Shown here piece after piece: positions 10,645 to 20,440 of a stretch of DNA of 37,585 bases. The stretch is from Chara braunii (taxonomy: Eukaryota > Streptophyta > Charophyceae > Charales > Characeae): contig BFEA01000689.1 in assembly GCA_003427395.1 (NCBI GenBank), positions 619,823-657,407 on the forward strand, read 5' to 3'. A model generated the notes under the pieces. That model saw only the letters and a program-made list of their open reading frames with translations, made no database searches and was not told the origin of the DNA. The position numbers and the translations under genes are program-made. Each line of letters begins with the position of its first letter. The stretch's first letter is position 1.

Positions 10645-10648
<4 letters not shown>
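9937..10648. other. No gene recognised
   Basis: Mixed DNA with poly-T near 10195-10223 and a short hairpin, cacgttgc/gcaacgtg, at 10623-10639. No domain-bearing frame or RNA gene was found. Confidence 0.45.

Positions 10649-10717
<69 letters not shown>
10649..10717. repeat. (CT)n microsatellite
   Basis: Uninterrupted CT repeat of about 69 bp. It forms the boundary where the LINE at 10718-14700 stops short of its 3' half. Confidence 0.97.
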
Positions 10718-10720
<3 letters not shown>

Positions 10721-10755
10721 CAAAACTGAGATAATGCCTCTACACATACTCGTTT

Positions 10756-12310
10756 ATAGGATTCCACCGACGAGTACTTCATTGTAAATCTCGACCAGAG
10801 GGTCCCCTACCTCATCCCAAATAGATAGGTACAGTTCCACCGGGAGACCATCGTCTCCGGGGGACTTTCCTTTTGCCATCACTCTTAATGCGTGTGGGCT
10901 TTTACCGTTGTGATAGGGCGGTCAAGGTCCAATCTACCAGTGTTTGAAATTCTCACTTTTGTTCGACCAACGGTCACTGTTGAGATGGAGGTTGCCCACC
11001 GCTGCAGTGCCTTGGACTCGAGATGTTAGTATATCCTTGTAGTATAGAGCGACATAATCATAGATTTTTTTATGGTCTTTGACCCTTGGGGCAGCAGGGT
11101 CAAAGGGATGAGCTAGCTCACGCATCGAGGTTGTGGATCTTCTCGGCAGTAAACGTTGGAATGACTCTTTTGTCATTCTATCATAGACGGTGATACCTTT
11201 TATCTGCAGCCTTTCCGACCACTCTTTAGATTTTTGTTTCTGCAGGTTATCCCATTTAGTCATGAGTTTAGCCCTTTGTTTATCCCATACCAGATTGGAG
11301 ATTGGGTGTGTATCCATTCTTATCTTTGCGTACCTTATTCTCCTTTGAAGTGATTGCTCCCGGTAGTTCCGATTAGATGCCAGGATTCGGTTGAAGACTT
11401 ACAGAAGATTTGAATAAATATGAGATCATGTTTCCCACCACTCAGGTGTTGTATGGTAAGAAATTCTAACCGCTTTCCAACGAGTCCATAATTGATTCAT
11501 CCACTTTACCAATCCCTCATCCTTCAGGTTCTGCATATTCAACCGGAAATATCCTCAACCTCCACTCAAAGGAGAGGATATCACTGTTTGAAAAACGAGC
11601 ATATGATCCGACATGGGGTGGAACCACTCCGAGACATCTACAGTCGCGTCCTATAGTAGTTTTTCTCATGTCAAGAGGACATCAAGTCTTCTTCTAATGA
11701 TACCCATCGAATCCCGCGGATTTGAGAATCACGTGAAACCATCCTTGTCTTGATGTATCATGCGATAGGGATCAATCAGCTCTAGACTAAGGAATTCACA
11801 AGATTAGCCAAAGCCAGTTTGTCTCCTGGGTAGTCTACTCGTTGTGAAGCTACAGAGACGTTTAGCGAGGAGTTCCAATCATCGACCAGAACCAATTTGT
11901 TGCATACCGGAATAACAAACAACAAGTCTTCAAAAAAGATGTGTCGTAATCGAGGGTTTGTGGGGGCATAAATCGATGCAACTATCCAGTACTAATCCTC
12001 GATCAACAGTTTGATCTAGGCCCGGCGACCCCATAAATCAGCATAGTAATCTACTATTTCTGCATCAATGGGTTCTATGAATAAGAATTCCGACACCCCA
12101 TTTGGAGCCCATGACAGGAGACAAAAGTTGCGGGTCATCCCACCAATTGCCGATATTATTTAATTTATCTTCATTTAATTCGTTTTTTTAAAGACAAACA
12201 ATCTGCATTCCTTTTGAGTGAATCAAGGATTTAAGTCGTTCCTTCTTGAAATTGTCGGCCGTATCTCCTAGATCTCTCAGGTTCCAACTCATAATTTTAA
12301 GTTTACTCAT
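10756..12310 (-). pseudogene. LINE ORF2 remnant: endonuclease and start of RT
   Basis: ORF2 starts at an ATG at 12308-12310 with MSKLKIMSWNLRDLGDTADN, the entry strand of an apurinic-type endonuclease (SWNLRG motif). A TAA follows IVCL, just where the conserved QE of the active site is expected. Further in are GDWNSSLN-like and LANLVNS segments. A better-preserved frame at 11317-10934 reads WSERLQIKGITVYDRMTKES and PRRSTTSMREL, the linker before RT. The RT entry itself (MAKGKSPGDDGLPVELYLSI, then WDEVGDPL) is at about 10905-10756 in a shifted frame. The endonuclease would nick target DNA and the RT would prime there; neither is intact. Confidence 0.75.
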
Positions 12311-12710
12311 CTGTGCGAAGGTATGCACATTTCCTGTTGGATTTGGGGTGTCGACGCAGCAATCTCATAAGACATCCATATAGACATGAGAAAGGATTGC
12401 AGAAATTGAGAGTTCGATTTCTTATCGCTGAGTAAGCGGCTCTCCAGATCCATCAGGCATTCCACCGTCCTCAAGGGGAGATGCGAATCCTACTCAGCTC
12501 TTATCTCCGCTTCTCGGCGAACAACGCAATTGGGAGAAGGCGGAGAACCTCTCTTTCCAAGACTTCTAATTGGCCCTCCAAGAATCTAACGTCTAGCAGA
12601 GATATAGAAAAATTGATGAGTTTGCTGGGAGCATCTGGGTTATCCACAAAGATGCGAGCCATCAAGATATTAGGTATTAGACGAAAAGCAAATTTATCAT
12701 CGATAGCTGG

Positions 12711-14453
12711 CTAAACCAAGGTAGCGATCGGAGAGGGCATAGGAGTGTCGGGTGTCGGAAGACTTACCATAGCCGAGGAGTTATCTGGGCTAAGAAAAGT
12801 AATAGTCCAGAAGGAATTCCGGGCCGCAACGCAAAATAACAAAAGTATCTTACATTCGATGTCTTGTAATTGAAATTTTACCAGTGGCGTCGGATGCCTG
12901 TGTCTTGACATCTTCATCCTTGGTGTCTCGATTGCTGTGCAGTTACCTTCCGATCCTGGAGAGGAGGTAGCCGAGGGTTCCTCTTCCAAGATTCCTCCTT
13001 CATATGTGAAGCTTCCTTCCTTGTCCAGACGCCTCTGTTTTCCGGCAGTGTTATTACAAACACGGGATGAACTCGGTTCTGTACCTAACTGAAGAGCACG
13101 GGCAGCAAGAGGTCTTGATGATGTAGCCTGTTCCGCCGCAGTTATAGTTGTCCCGTGAATGCCAGGGATGGGGACTACGGTCCCACCCATTCCACTCACT
13201 GTCGGACCCGCCTCCATGTATGTGGGGAGGGCTCCTCCTATTGCCGTATAGCTTGATGGGTATGGACTCTGGAGTGAAGGCTGATGACTGGCCCATTCTA
13301 GGCGTCATGCCATACGGCATGCCTAGTACGTTCGATGACATGACTGTCGAGGAAATCCATGGTGGTCCTCCTTGAAGATGGGCAAGGATGGGGGTCGAAT
13401 GAAGCTTGGTGAAAAAACGGGGTTCATACGGTGAGTAAATCAGCCATCGATTGATGCTTGAGCTGAGGAGGACACTGCTTTTGACATGTTAACGTAGGAA
13501 GCTCCTTGGGGTGGAGGGCCCAGTGGTCCATGATATCTCCGATTCTCTCCTTGGGGCTGACCTTCCGCTTTTGATTGTCTGTCGCCATGGTTGGAAGATG
13601 CTGCTCCGTTTTGTTGACGGTTGTTCCTTCGGCAGTCTGTTTCCGAGTAGAAAAAAACTCGACAACGCCGACAACGCGGGGTCGCTGATGAGGCCAGTTT
13701 GATTTCCAACTCGTTTCCTTCAGATGTATCGATCCAAATTTTATCTTTCTTATTAGCTCTTGCTGCCTCAAGTTTGATGTTGACCAGCGAAGGTTTGATG
13801 CGATCCTGTTACGGCGGATAGGAGTGTACCACTCTTAGACTACCAATCGCGCGACTCACTTGAGCTTCCAGGTAAACATATGCGTCCAATGGAACTTGAA
13901 CTGCTACTACCCAAAAGTTTCCCTCGTTTTCGACTTGTCGTTGCTGCCTTAACTGTGCCTTGGTAAGCCATGGCTTAAACAGAAAGGCATAATGAGAATT
14001 ACCAATCGTTAGGTCATCGTTTCCTTTTTCCAGTAGCCATCTTGCCACTTCGCTCGACTTTGCCACATAGGAGATCACGTTTGGAGATTCGATCTAACTC
14101 TTCCTCGCCGAAAGGTCTGCACGTCAAAGCCGCCATCGGAGGTCTTCTTGTCTTCGTATGCTCAAACTATCTTCCTTGACATTTCTTGGCAGAAACTTAG
14201 CTCCGGAACGAAAGATAAAAGTCACCGTACGCTCGTTCAACCAGTTAATTTTTGCCTGGTCAAGGNTGACGTTCACTCCGAACCTCACCTCATGCCCCTC
14301 CACTGTCATTTTTCCTGGATCAATGTCCGGAGGCATGATTCCTTCGTCATAACACATCCTCATCAGTTCGCGTAGTCGGTCATTATCCTGATTGACCTCC
14401 CCAGGGACTTGGGGGGGTGAACATGCCTCCCTGTCTCCATTCTCTGTCTCCAT
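12711..14453 (-). pseudogene. LINE ORF1 remnant: nucleic-acid-binding protein
   Basis: The frame begins near an ATG at 14451-14453. It contains RTVTFIFRSGAKFLPRNVKE, then (14078-13809) SSEVARWLLEKGNDDLTIGN, FKPWLTKAQLRQ and FWVVAVQVPLDAYVYLEAQV, as in plant LINE ORF1 proteins with a DUF4283-like RNA-binding fold. Downstream, in a shifted frame, CRRCRVFFYSETDC has the exact spacing of a CCHC zinc knuckle but with Tyr in place of His. The C-terminal part runs to about 12711. In-frame stops at about 14124 and 14091 and frameshifts near 13800 and 13700 break it; one base at 14266 is N. Confidence 0.7.
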
Positions 14454-14700
14454 GGATACTTGGATACTAACGAATAGGAAAGAGGGAGAACGAAAGACTC
14501 TGGAGAGGAGGGTGAAGGTAAGAGATTGAGATATAACTTAGTGGGTGATTGTGGCGAACCACACCAACCTATTCTTCTTCCACACTGATCTTGTGTCATC
14601 CGAGGAGAATCAAGGTAAAGCACAGGAACAGATGCCCTTCCCGGTGTTTGCTTGGACTGCCCCCATGGCTACTGTATAGCTACTGTCTAGCTATGACCTC

Positions 14701-14896
14701 ACAACAAAGGTAGGTGCGGGCGCCTCAAAACTACCACGGGCATATCTCGGTGGTATGCCCCGCGGCCAAACACTCCCCCGTTACCAGCCGAGGCCGAGGA
14801 GACGCGTGGTCCGTGCGTCGCAGCGCGGGCGGAAGCATTCCGGTCGGACCTCCGTTTTTTTTTTTTTTTTTTACAAGGAAGATCATGTTATTCCAG
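14701..14896. other. Short unassigned spacer with poly-T
   Basis: GC-rich DNA followed by a poly-T run at about 14854-14872, between the 5' end of the LINE and the SINE. No gene was recognised. Confidence 0.5.
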
Positions 14897-15397
14897 ATAA
14901 AGGAGAGGCGATCCAGTGGCCTAGCTCAGGTGGTAAGGCACACAAGTGGCATTCAGGAGGTCTTGGGTTCAATCCCCACTGGCCTCATGTATGTTCATGG
15001 GCAAGCTTGGCGCCCGCCACCTAGAGATATGCCGTTGGTCCCCCCGAGTGGCATTGAGCAGAGACTGCTGATGTTCGTAGGGGGGGGGACCGGAGGGGAG
15101 GCACAGTGACTGGCCCATCGAAGAAGCTCTGTCCTGATGCTACCCGCTGACCCCTGGCCGGTATCGCCCACCTGCTGTAGCAGGTATCGCACCTGCTGGT
15201 GGGTGCAGCTCCCGCATGTTCCCTCGTTGGTGGCTTGAGCACGGATGTGGCTGCTACGGGGTTCCCCGTAATACTATAATGACAATAAAAAAGGCCTGAA
15301 AGGCCGTCCTGTCCAGATTTGACAGGGAATTGAATTGGTTGGGCTAAAAAAAAAAAAAAAAAGGCTGTAGTCCCATTTGGGAAAATAAAGGAGAGGC
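14897..15397 (+). mobile_element. tRNA-derived SINE, copy 2, with 13-bp TSD
   Basis: The body runs from about 14910 to 15384. The tRNA-like head keeps a perfect 7-bp acceptor-type pairing (ccagtgg at 14913-14919, ccactgg at 14976-14982), an A box tagctcaggtgg at 14922-14933 and a B box gggttcaatcc at 14965-14975. The body matches copy 1, including cttggcgcccgccacctaga. After an internal A run at about 15345-15362 it ends in gtagtcccatttgggaaa. The 13-bp direct repeat ataaaggagaggc flanks it at 14897-14909 and 15385-15397, so the 3' end lies beyond the A run. Confidence 0.92.
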
Positions 15398-15494
15398 CGG
15401 GTACCCCACAATTCGTTTTCGTACGAATCTGCAAACACAAACAAGATCCAGGACAAGAAAAAAGATAAAGCCGATGAAGATGCAGGACAGAAGA

Positions 15495-15580
15495 GGAGCA
15501 GTAGGGTTCGAACTCAGCTCTGGACTGCGGAACCAAACCTGATTTCATTCATCCAGTCTAGCGGGTACCAAATCACCTAC
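15495..15580 (-). repeat. tRNA-like sequence, possibly another SINE head
   Basis: On the minus strand, gagttcgaaccctac (B-box-like) is preceded by ccgcagtccaga and, further upstream, tttggtacccgctagactgg. This resembles a tRNA-like promoter, but no convincing cloverleaf forms and no element boundary is visible. Confidence 0.25.
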
Positions 15581-15627
15581 CTGTCGCACATCTACTCCAG
15601 TCGCGTCACATCTACTCCAGTCGCGTG
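15580..15627. repeat. Short 20-bp tandem duplication
   Basis: The unit cacatctactccagtcgcgt is present twice in a row, beginning near 15587 and 15607. Confidence 0.8.
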
Positions 15628-15715
15628 TGCTCTACTGGTACTTTTATCGGCCTTGAACCGCGCCGCCGCATATCATTCGCTGTTACAGCAGCAAGTCTTT
15701 GGTGCGGCAAGGCCC

Positions 15716-15818
15716 TTAGGGTCAGATCCCACTACCCTGGATTATTCATTTTTCACCCTCGATTACAAAGATCAACGGTCAGAAATGAACAATAGCGGCT
15801 AGTGGGATCTAGCCCTTA
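15716..15818. mobile_element. MITE, family A copy 1 (97 bp, TTA TSD)
   Basis: The element spans 15719-15815. The left end gggtcagatcccacta pairs with the right end tagtgggatctagccc, and similarity continues inward to about 38 bp. TTA flanks both ends (15716-15718 and 15816-15818), the target duplication of PIF/Harbinger and Tourist-type MITEs. Related copies are at 18530-18719 and 25958-26124. Confidence 0.85.
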
Positions 15819-16153
15819 CTCTGCTTCCCTCATGCTGGATTAGTCGTTCGGCCACTTCACCTCCCTTATAAGTTATCACCCCCCCACCTTGGAGGCAGAC
15901 CCTTTCGTTCGAATTCCTTACAGGTTGTGCCTGCGCCGCTTTTACCAGCGTCCGGCAAAGTGCCCTGTCTTCCGTCGGGTGAGTTTCTCCTCGATATCTT
16001 TTTGTCCTTCTGTCCTCTTCTTTCCCTTATTTCCTCCTCCTTCTCCTCCTCCTCCTCCTCCTCCTCGTCTTCGTCCTTTGCTTTGTACTGTGTTGTACGA
16101 TGTGTTGGCTCAGGTCTTTGGCTATGGTAGGCTTCGGCGTGAAAGACGTCGGT
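15819..16153. other. No gene recognised; (TCC)n tract
   Basis: A TCC-rich run lies at about 16031-16075. The plus-strand frame through it is low complexity and runs into the assembly gap, so it cannot be assessed. Confidence 0.5.
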
Positions 16154-16406
16154 NNNNNNNNNNNNNNNNNNNNNNNNNNNNNNNNNNNNNNNNNNNNNNN
16201 NNNNNNNNNNNNNNNNNNNNNNNNNNNNNNNNNNNNNNNNNNNNNNNNNNNNNNNNNNNNNNNNNNNNNNNNNNNNNNNNNNNNNNNNNNNNNNNNNNNN
16301 NNNNNNNNNNNNNNNNNNNNNNNNNNNNNNNNNNNNNNNNNNNNNNNNNNNNNNNNNNNNNNNNNNNNNNNNNNNNNNNNNNNNNNNNNNNNNNNNNNNN
16401 NNNNNN
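16154..16406. other. Assembly gap
   Basis: 253 unspecified bases. Features at its edges may be incomplete. Confidence 0.99.
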
Positions 16407-16536
16407 AGCAAAGTTTGTAATTGAATTAGAGGAGCGTCTTTTTTTTTTTTTTTTTTCCGACTCAAAGGAACGGTTTTCAGGGGTGAAAAAAAGCTTCGTT
16501 GCTCTCTCCCCTCCGCTCCTACCGAGAAACTGGGGC

Positions 16537-16815
16537 TTAGTTCCACTGCTCACCACATGCACAAAAGACAAAAACTATGGCAGTGTATCTTTCCATGTTC
16601 TAGGGGAAGATTCGTCGTCATTTTGAAAAATTGACGAGTAGTGGGGCAAGGCTCCTGGGCTGAGAAGACGGCTGAAGAAGATGCCGCTCTCATTTTTTTT
16701 TTTTTTTTTTTGAGGAGTTGTCAATTTTTCTTCCACGTGGCAAAGGGCTTCCCTCCATTGCTCACCAAATTATGTGGAATATACGAATCTTTCCCTAGAA
16801 CATGCAAAAATTCAG
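16537..16815. repeat. Dispersed repeat B, two copies in opposite orientation
   Basis: The stretch at about 16537-16640 contains tgtatctttccatgttctag then gggaagattcgt. Its reverse complement recurs at about 16755-16815 (acgaatctttccctagaaca). A third copy with clear terminal inverted repeats is at 30891-31002, with the same internal motif. The two copies here have worn ends and lie either side of a poly-T run. Confidence 0.75.
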
Positions 16816-17332
16816 AGCCGATTATTATTATTTTATTACTATTTTTTTGCCCATGTCGTTGCGCAGTGGAGCGAGGCCGAAAGTTGGGCGGGGGGCGGGG
16901 GGGCAGGGGGGCGGGGGAATAAGGTGACTGCATTCTAATATTTCTGGCGGGGGAGGTGGCGTGCTAATTATGCACGAGAGGACAAAGCGCGGAAACAACC
17001 CGGAAAGGGAAAAAAAAAAAAAAAAAAAAGGAAAGAAGAAAGGTAGAAAATGATGACAAGCGTGAAAAGAGATGCTGCAATTTTATTTTTTTTTAAAGAA
17101 GAAAAAAAGAAAAAGAAAAGGGAGGACAAGAGTTCACGCAGGCAAGTAGTAATCGCAAGCAGGACTTGGGATACGAAAGGGGGTGGCTTGGAAATGGGAA
17201 AGTACTTAGCCAAAAATCTACTGCTCATCTCTCGACGTACTACTGACACTAGGACGTAATCAACTGATCTTTTGACGTAAACGCTTTCAAATAGTACAAC
17301 CAAAGCCTGACCGGAATTGCGGTCGGATGCAT
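16816..17332. other. No gene recognised; A-rich and G-rich tracts
   Basis: Contains a G-rich block near 16880-16920 and A-rich runs near 17005-17030 and 17095-17125. Frames are low complexity. Confidence 0.5.
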
Positions 17333-17369
17333 CTAACAAAGTCGTACTGTACTACTGTGAGTATGCACA

Positions 17370-18015
17370 TCGTCCTCCATCGTCCTTCCTCTCCGTCCTC
17401 CTCCATCATCCTTCATCCCCCTCCCCTTTCTTCCTCCATCCCCCTCCTCTTTCTTCCTCCATCCTCCATCCTCCTTCCCCTTTCTCTTTGAAATTTGAAT
17501 TTCATGGTCATTCCTCTCTCCTCCATAGTCCTCCCTTTGTTCGTTCTCCATCGTTCTCCATCGCCCTCCCTTATTGCCCTCCATAATCTTGCTTCCAAAT
17601 ACCTCCCTCCATCGTCCTTCATCGTCTCATCCCTCTCTCCTCCATAGTCCTCCCTTTGTTCGTTCTCCATCGTCCTCCGTCTTCTTCCCTTTNAATACCT
17701 CCCTCCATCGTCCTTCATCGTCTCATCCCTCTCTCCTCCATAGTCCTCCCTTTGTTCGTTCTCCATCGTCCTCCGTCTTCTTCCCTTTCTGCCCTCCATA
17801 ATCTTGCTTCCAAACACCTCCCTCCATCGTTCTTCATCGTCCTCCTCCATTCTCCCTCTTTCTCCTCGATCGTCGGCTCTCGCCATCCTCCATCGCCGAT
17901 CCTCTCCGTCCTCTCATCGTCCTCCATGAGGCTCCATCATCATCCATGTCCATCCTCTTATCGCCCTCCATCATCCTCTCTCTCTCCGTCCTGTCATAGT
18001 CCTCTATCGTCCTCT
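17370..18015. repeat. Pyrimidine-rich CCTCCATCGTCCT minisatellite
   Basis: Variants of cctccatcgtcctc repeat irregularly for about 650 bp. Two 95-96-bp blocks, 17598-17692 and 17694-17788, are identical and are separated by a single N at 17693. On the minus strand the same region gives Asp/Arg/Glu-rich frames with no domain; these are not taken as genes. Confidence 0.9.
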
Positions 18016-18016
18016 C

Positions 18017-18125
18017 TACCGTCTTCACCCGAATAGAACGCCCGGTCATTATAGCCGTATCTGGTGCAATTTTCAGTCCAGGTACGGCTATAATGACCGG
18101 GCGTTCTATTCGGGTGAAGACGGTA
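18017..18125. repeat. Perfect 43-bp inverted repeat (23-nt loop)
   Basis: The left arm 18017-18059 (begins taccgtcttcacccgaatag) is the exact reverse complement of the right arm 18083-18125 (ends ctattcgggtgaagacggta). The loop is 18060-18082, and 4 more bp (ctgg/ccag) can pair inside it. A transcript would form a near-perfect hairpin of about 109 nt. It begins at the end of the pyrimidine minisatellite. Confidence 0.98.
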
Positions 18126-18526
18126 GTGAGTTACTACGCTAGATCCGTCCCTTGTTTGTGGGCTGCTGAAGTTGTGGAGTTCATCTAGCTCTGCAGGGGA
18201 CATCTCTTTGATTCTACCCTAAGCTTTGGTGTTTCACTACCTGGGATTATCTCGATAGTGCCGTATTAGTGCGTGAACAAATCTCCCTTTCTACAACTGC
18301 AGCGGGCTCCTTACACAAGGTAACTTTGAGATAATCCCCGATCCTCTGGTTTATCTCCCTACTATGTGTGTGTGTGTGTGTGTTTAATATTATAACCTAC
18401 TGTGTGTTTTGCAGGCCTGTCCCTTGGCAGACACAAACGTGAGATAAATTCTATCTTTCCAGGGTTTGTCTATAGTAGTCTAGAACGTCTGCACCACAAA
18501 GACAGCCGTAGGACTCCTCTACACAT
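18126..18526. other. No gene recognised; short (TG)n
   Basis: Contains an 11-bp inverted repeat (gggattatctc near 18242; gagataatccc near 18329) and a TG run at about 18365-18383. No coding or RNA gene was seen. Confidence 0.5.
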
Positions 18527-18722
18527 TTAGGGCCAGATCACACTGGCAAGGACGATTGGAATAAGTGTCTGTGAATCTGGACGTGTTCCGCACAGAGGTG
18601 CAGAAAAGCAGCTCAATCAGTCTTTTTTTTTTTTTTTTTTTTTTTTTTTGCCCCTCCCAACAAACACGTCCATATTCAGACACTCATTCCAATCCTCTTT
18701 TGGCAGTGGGATCTGCCCCTTA
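18527..18722. mobile_element. MITE, family A copy 2 (190 bp, TTA TSD)
   Basis: The body is 18530-18719. The left end gggccagatcacactggcaa pairs with the right end ttggcagtgggatctgcccc, and the arms stay complementary for about 60 bp (ctggacgtgttc on the left, aacacgtcca on the right). TTA flanks both ends at 18527-18529 and 18720-18722. The centre holds a poly-T run at about 18624-18650. The left arm shares gcagaaaagcagctcaatc with copy 3. Confidence 0.9.
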
Positions 18723-18769
18723 GATATATACCGCTTTATTCTCACAGTCCTACGGCTCGGAATTGGAAA

Positions 18770-18807
18770 GAGTAGGGTTTGAAAAAAAAAAAAACCGAGT
18801 AGGGTTT
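18770..18807 (+). mobile_element. Poly-A-only retroposed insertion with 11-bp TSD
   Basis: A short A run (18782-18794) is flanked by the direct repeat gagtagggttt at 18770-18780 and 18797-18807. This is the footprint expected when a reverse-transcribed poly-A tail inserts with almost no body sequence. Confidence 0.7.
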
Positions 18808-18992
18808 CCAGGGGTCGGGACCGACTAGGTCCGATTTACGCTTGCGCTCTGTGGTTTTCCATCACGTGCGGACGTCCATGACAAACGGCAGTCGTTGATT
18901 CGTTTTCCGTATCGACTGCTAGTGTCGATTGTCTTCGTTTTTGTGAAGCTTCGCGCCGTGAAATTTTTATGTGCAGAAATAGAGAATATTGA

Positions 18993-18995
<3 letters not shown>

Positions 18996-19028
<33 letters not shown>
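18996..19028. repeat. (GA)n microsatellite
   Basis: A run of GA dinucleotides of about 33 bp. Confidence 0.95.
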
Positions 19029-19031
<3 letters not shown>

Positions 19032-19582
19032 CGTGGAAGACTGCGGAAAGGTCGCATGCAGATGTACCAGGAAGTGTGGATGCACAGCCTGCACTGTCAT
19101 GACGTCTATGTCAGGCCCCGTTATTTTTTATTTATTTATTTGTTTTTGGCTCCTTTTCTTTCTTTGCATTCCTGTAAATGAAAAATAACATTGTTTATGC
19201 ATTTTTTAAATGAGAAAAAAGAACGCCACACACCCGTTTTAAACGATGCTAGTCGGTCCGAGCGAGCCCCAGGTCCCACTCAAACTGAGGTTTGCCTACC
19301 CCCTCTTAAGTATATATACCTAGAATCATGTCAAACAAAATAGCTCCTCTCTCCTCCGCCATAAAGAAATCAATATTGGTCAAGCTACCTTAGCGGTCGC
19401 ACATGTTTATAGGACAAGCTACTATAAACCGCTTCCTTGATGTGCTATTATATTATATTATACTTTAATTTAAAGTTTAATTAAAGTTTAATGTTGGTCC
19501 TGTTATCGACAATTATAGCACATACTACAGCTCTACTTAGCGGTTGCACAAGATTTGCTGAGACTGTGCAGTCTCTCTAGAC
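19029..19582. other. No gene recognised; AT-rich spacer
   Basis: AT-rich DNA with ttaaagtttaat-type short repeats near 19460-19490 and two weakly similar cttagcggtygcacaagat-type motifs near 19390 and 19537. No coding or RNA gene was seen. Confidence 0.5.
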
Positions 19583-19639
19583 AAGACCTGTTATTGGGAA
19601 AAAAAAAAAAAAACAAAAAAAAACAAAGACCTGTTATTG
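19583..19639 (+). mobile_element. Poly-A-only retroposed insertion with 14-bp TSD
   Basis: An A-rich run at 19597-19625 is flanked by the perfect direct repeat aagacctgttattg at 19583-19596 and 19626-19639. As at 18770-18807, this is a tail-only LINE-mediated insertion. Confidence 0.8.
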
Positions 19640-20310
19640 ATATAAGTGCAAATTGATGATGAGGAGTCTGCCAAGTACGCCAACCGTTTTTCCACCAGTG
19701 TGACTTTAAAACCACCGACAGTCCATCGGGACATGCGTTAAAATTGGAAGGATACAAAGAAAGAGAAGATTAGCATGCATGGCCCCTGCGCAAGTAAGGA
19801 TGACACACATAAATCGGGAAAGGGTCAAAGTAAAAAAAGAAAAAAAAAGGAAAAGAAAACACCACCGACTCCCCTTGCGGCGGACCTTTTTTTTTTTTCC
19901 CCCCCCACGGATCAGATATTAATTAAACTGATCGGAACAGAAACAGTTCAGTTTATCTTACTTAGCCAAAAGGGCGAGAAAGGTATGGACCTTTACTTTT
20001 CTCTACCGACGGTAAAAGTAAGTAAGTTTTTATCTCTAGATCTTCGAGGGATTCCCTTTCACATCTGTAGAGCAGAGCAGAGCATCTTCTAGTCGGACTA
20101 CTACTGAGGGGTAGCCGAAGGTTCAGCAGCCATGACGCATATATATCTGTGATGATGAAAGAGAACTTCTCAAACCACCTACGCTGTGCAGGAACTGGCG
20201 CTGCGTTCGTCAACCGCACATCTCCACAAACACGTCCAGATTCAGCTGTGAGGGAACCCAACGCTGCTAAGCAGAGTACATCGCCACTAACAAAACAGCC
20301 TACAGGCAAT
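19640..20310. other. No gene recognised; fragment of MITE family A
   Basis: A short piece at 20226-20245 (acaaacacgtccagattcag) matches the right arm of MITE family A. Otherwise no feature was recognised; poly-A/poly-T tracts lie at about 19830-19900. Confidence 0.4.
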
Positions 20311-20440
20311 AAATGCAAACCTTTATATAAAGAAAAGAAAGAAAAAAAGAAAAAGGAAAACGTTCTCCTTTTTTCCCATCCTTCTAGTTTTTGGAGCCTC
20401 TTTCCACACCTCTTGCAAACTTGCACCTTTATATAAAGAA
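20311..20440 (+). promoter_or_regulatory. Candidate promoter: two TATA-like boxes
   Basis: Two similar segments carry cctttatataaag: TATATAA at 20324-20330 and at 20430-20436. Both lie upstream of the beta-helix gene, about 510 and 400 bp before its ATG. Either could set transcription start, leaving a long 5' leader or an unseen 5' intron. No experimental support. Confidence 0.35.

Larger units (their letters stand above)
10718..14700 (-). mobile_element. EN-type LINE, 5' half retained, 3' half missing
   Basis: On the minus strand the order is ORF1 with an RNA-binding-type domain and zinc knuckle (14453 to about 12711), then ORF2 starting with an endonuclease (12310) and reaching the first blocks of the reverse transcriptase (about 10905-10756). 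The rest of RT, the C-terminal region and a poly-A tail are absent; the homology stops at a (CT)n tract. This is the opposite of the usual 5' truncation of LINEs. Many stops and frameshifts make it non-functional. The 5' boundary near 14600-14700 is approximate. Confidence 0.8.

Noticed and set aside
15866-16626. Long frames through 15866-16626 on both strands
   Set aside because: They cross the N gap and a (TCC)n tract, so they are open only because N is not a stop.
17333-17886. Asp/Arg/Glu-rich proteins on the minus strand of the pyrimidine minisatellite
   Set aside because: Low complexity that follows the repeat unit; no domain.
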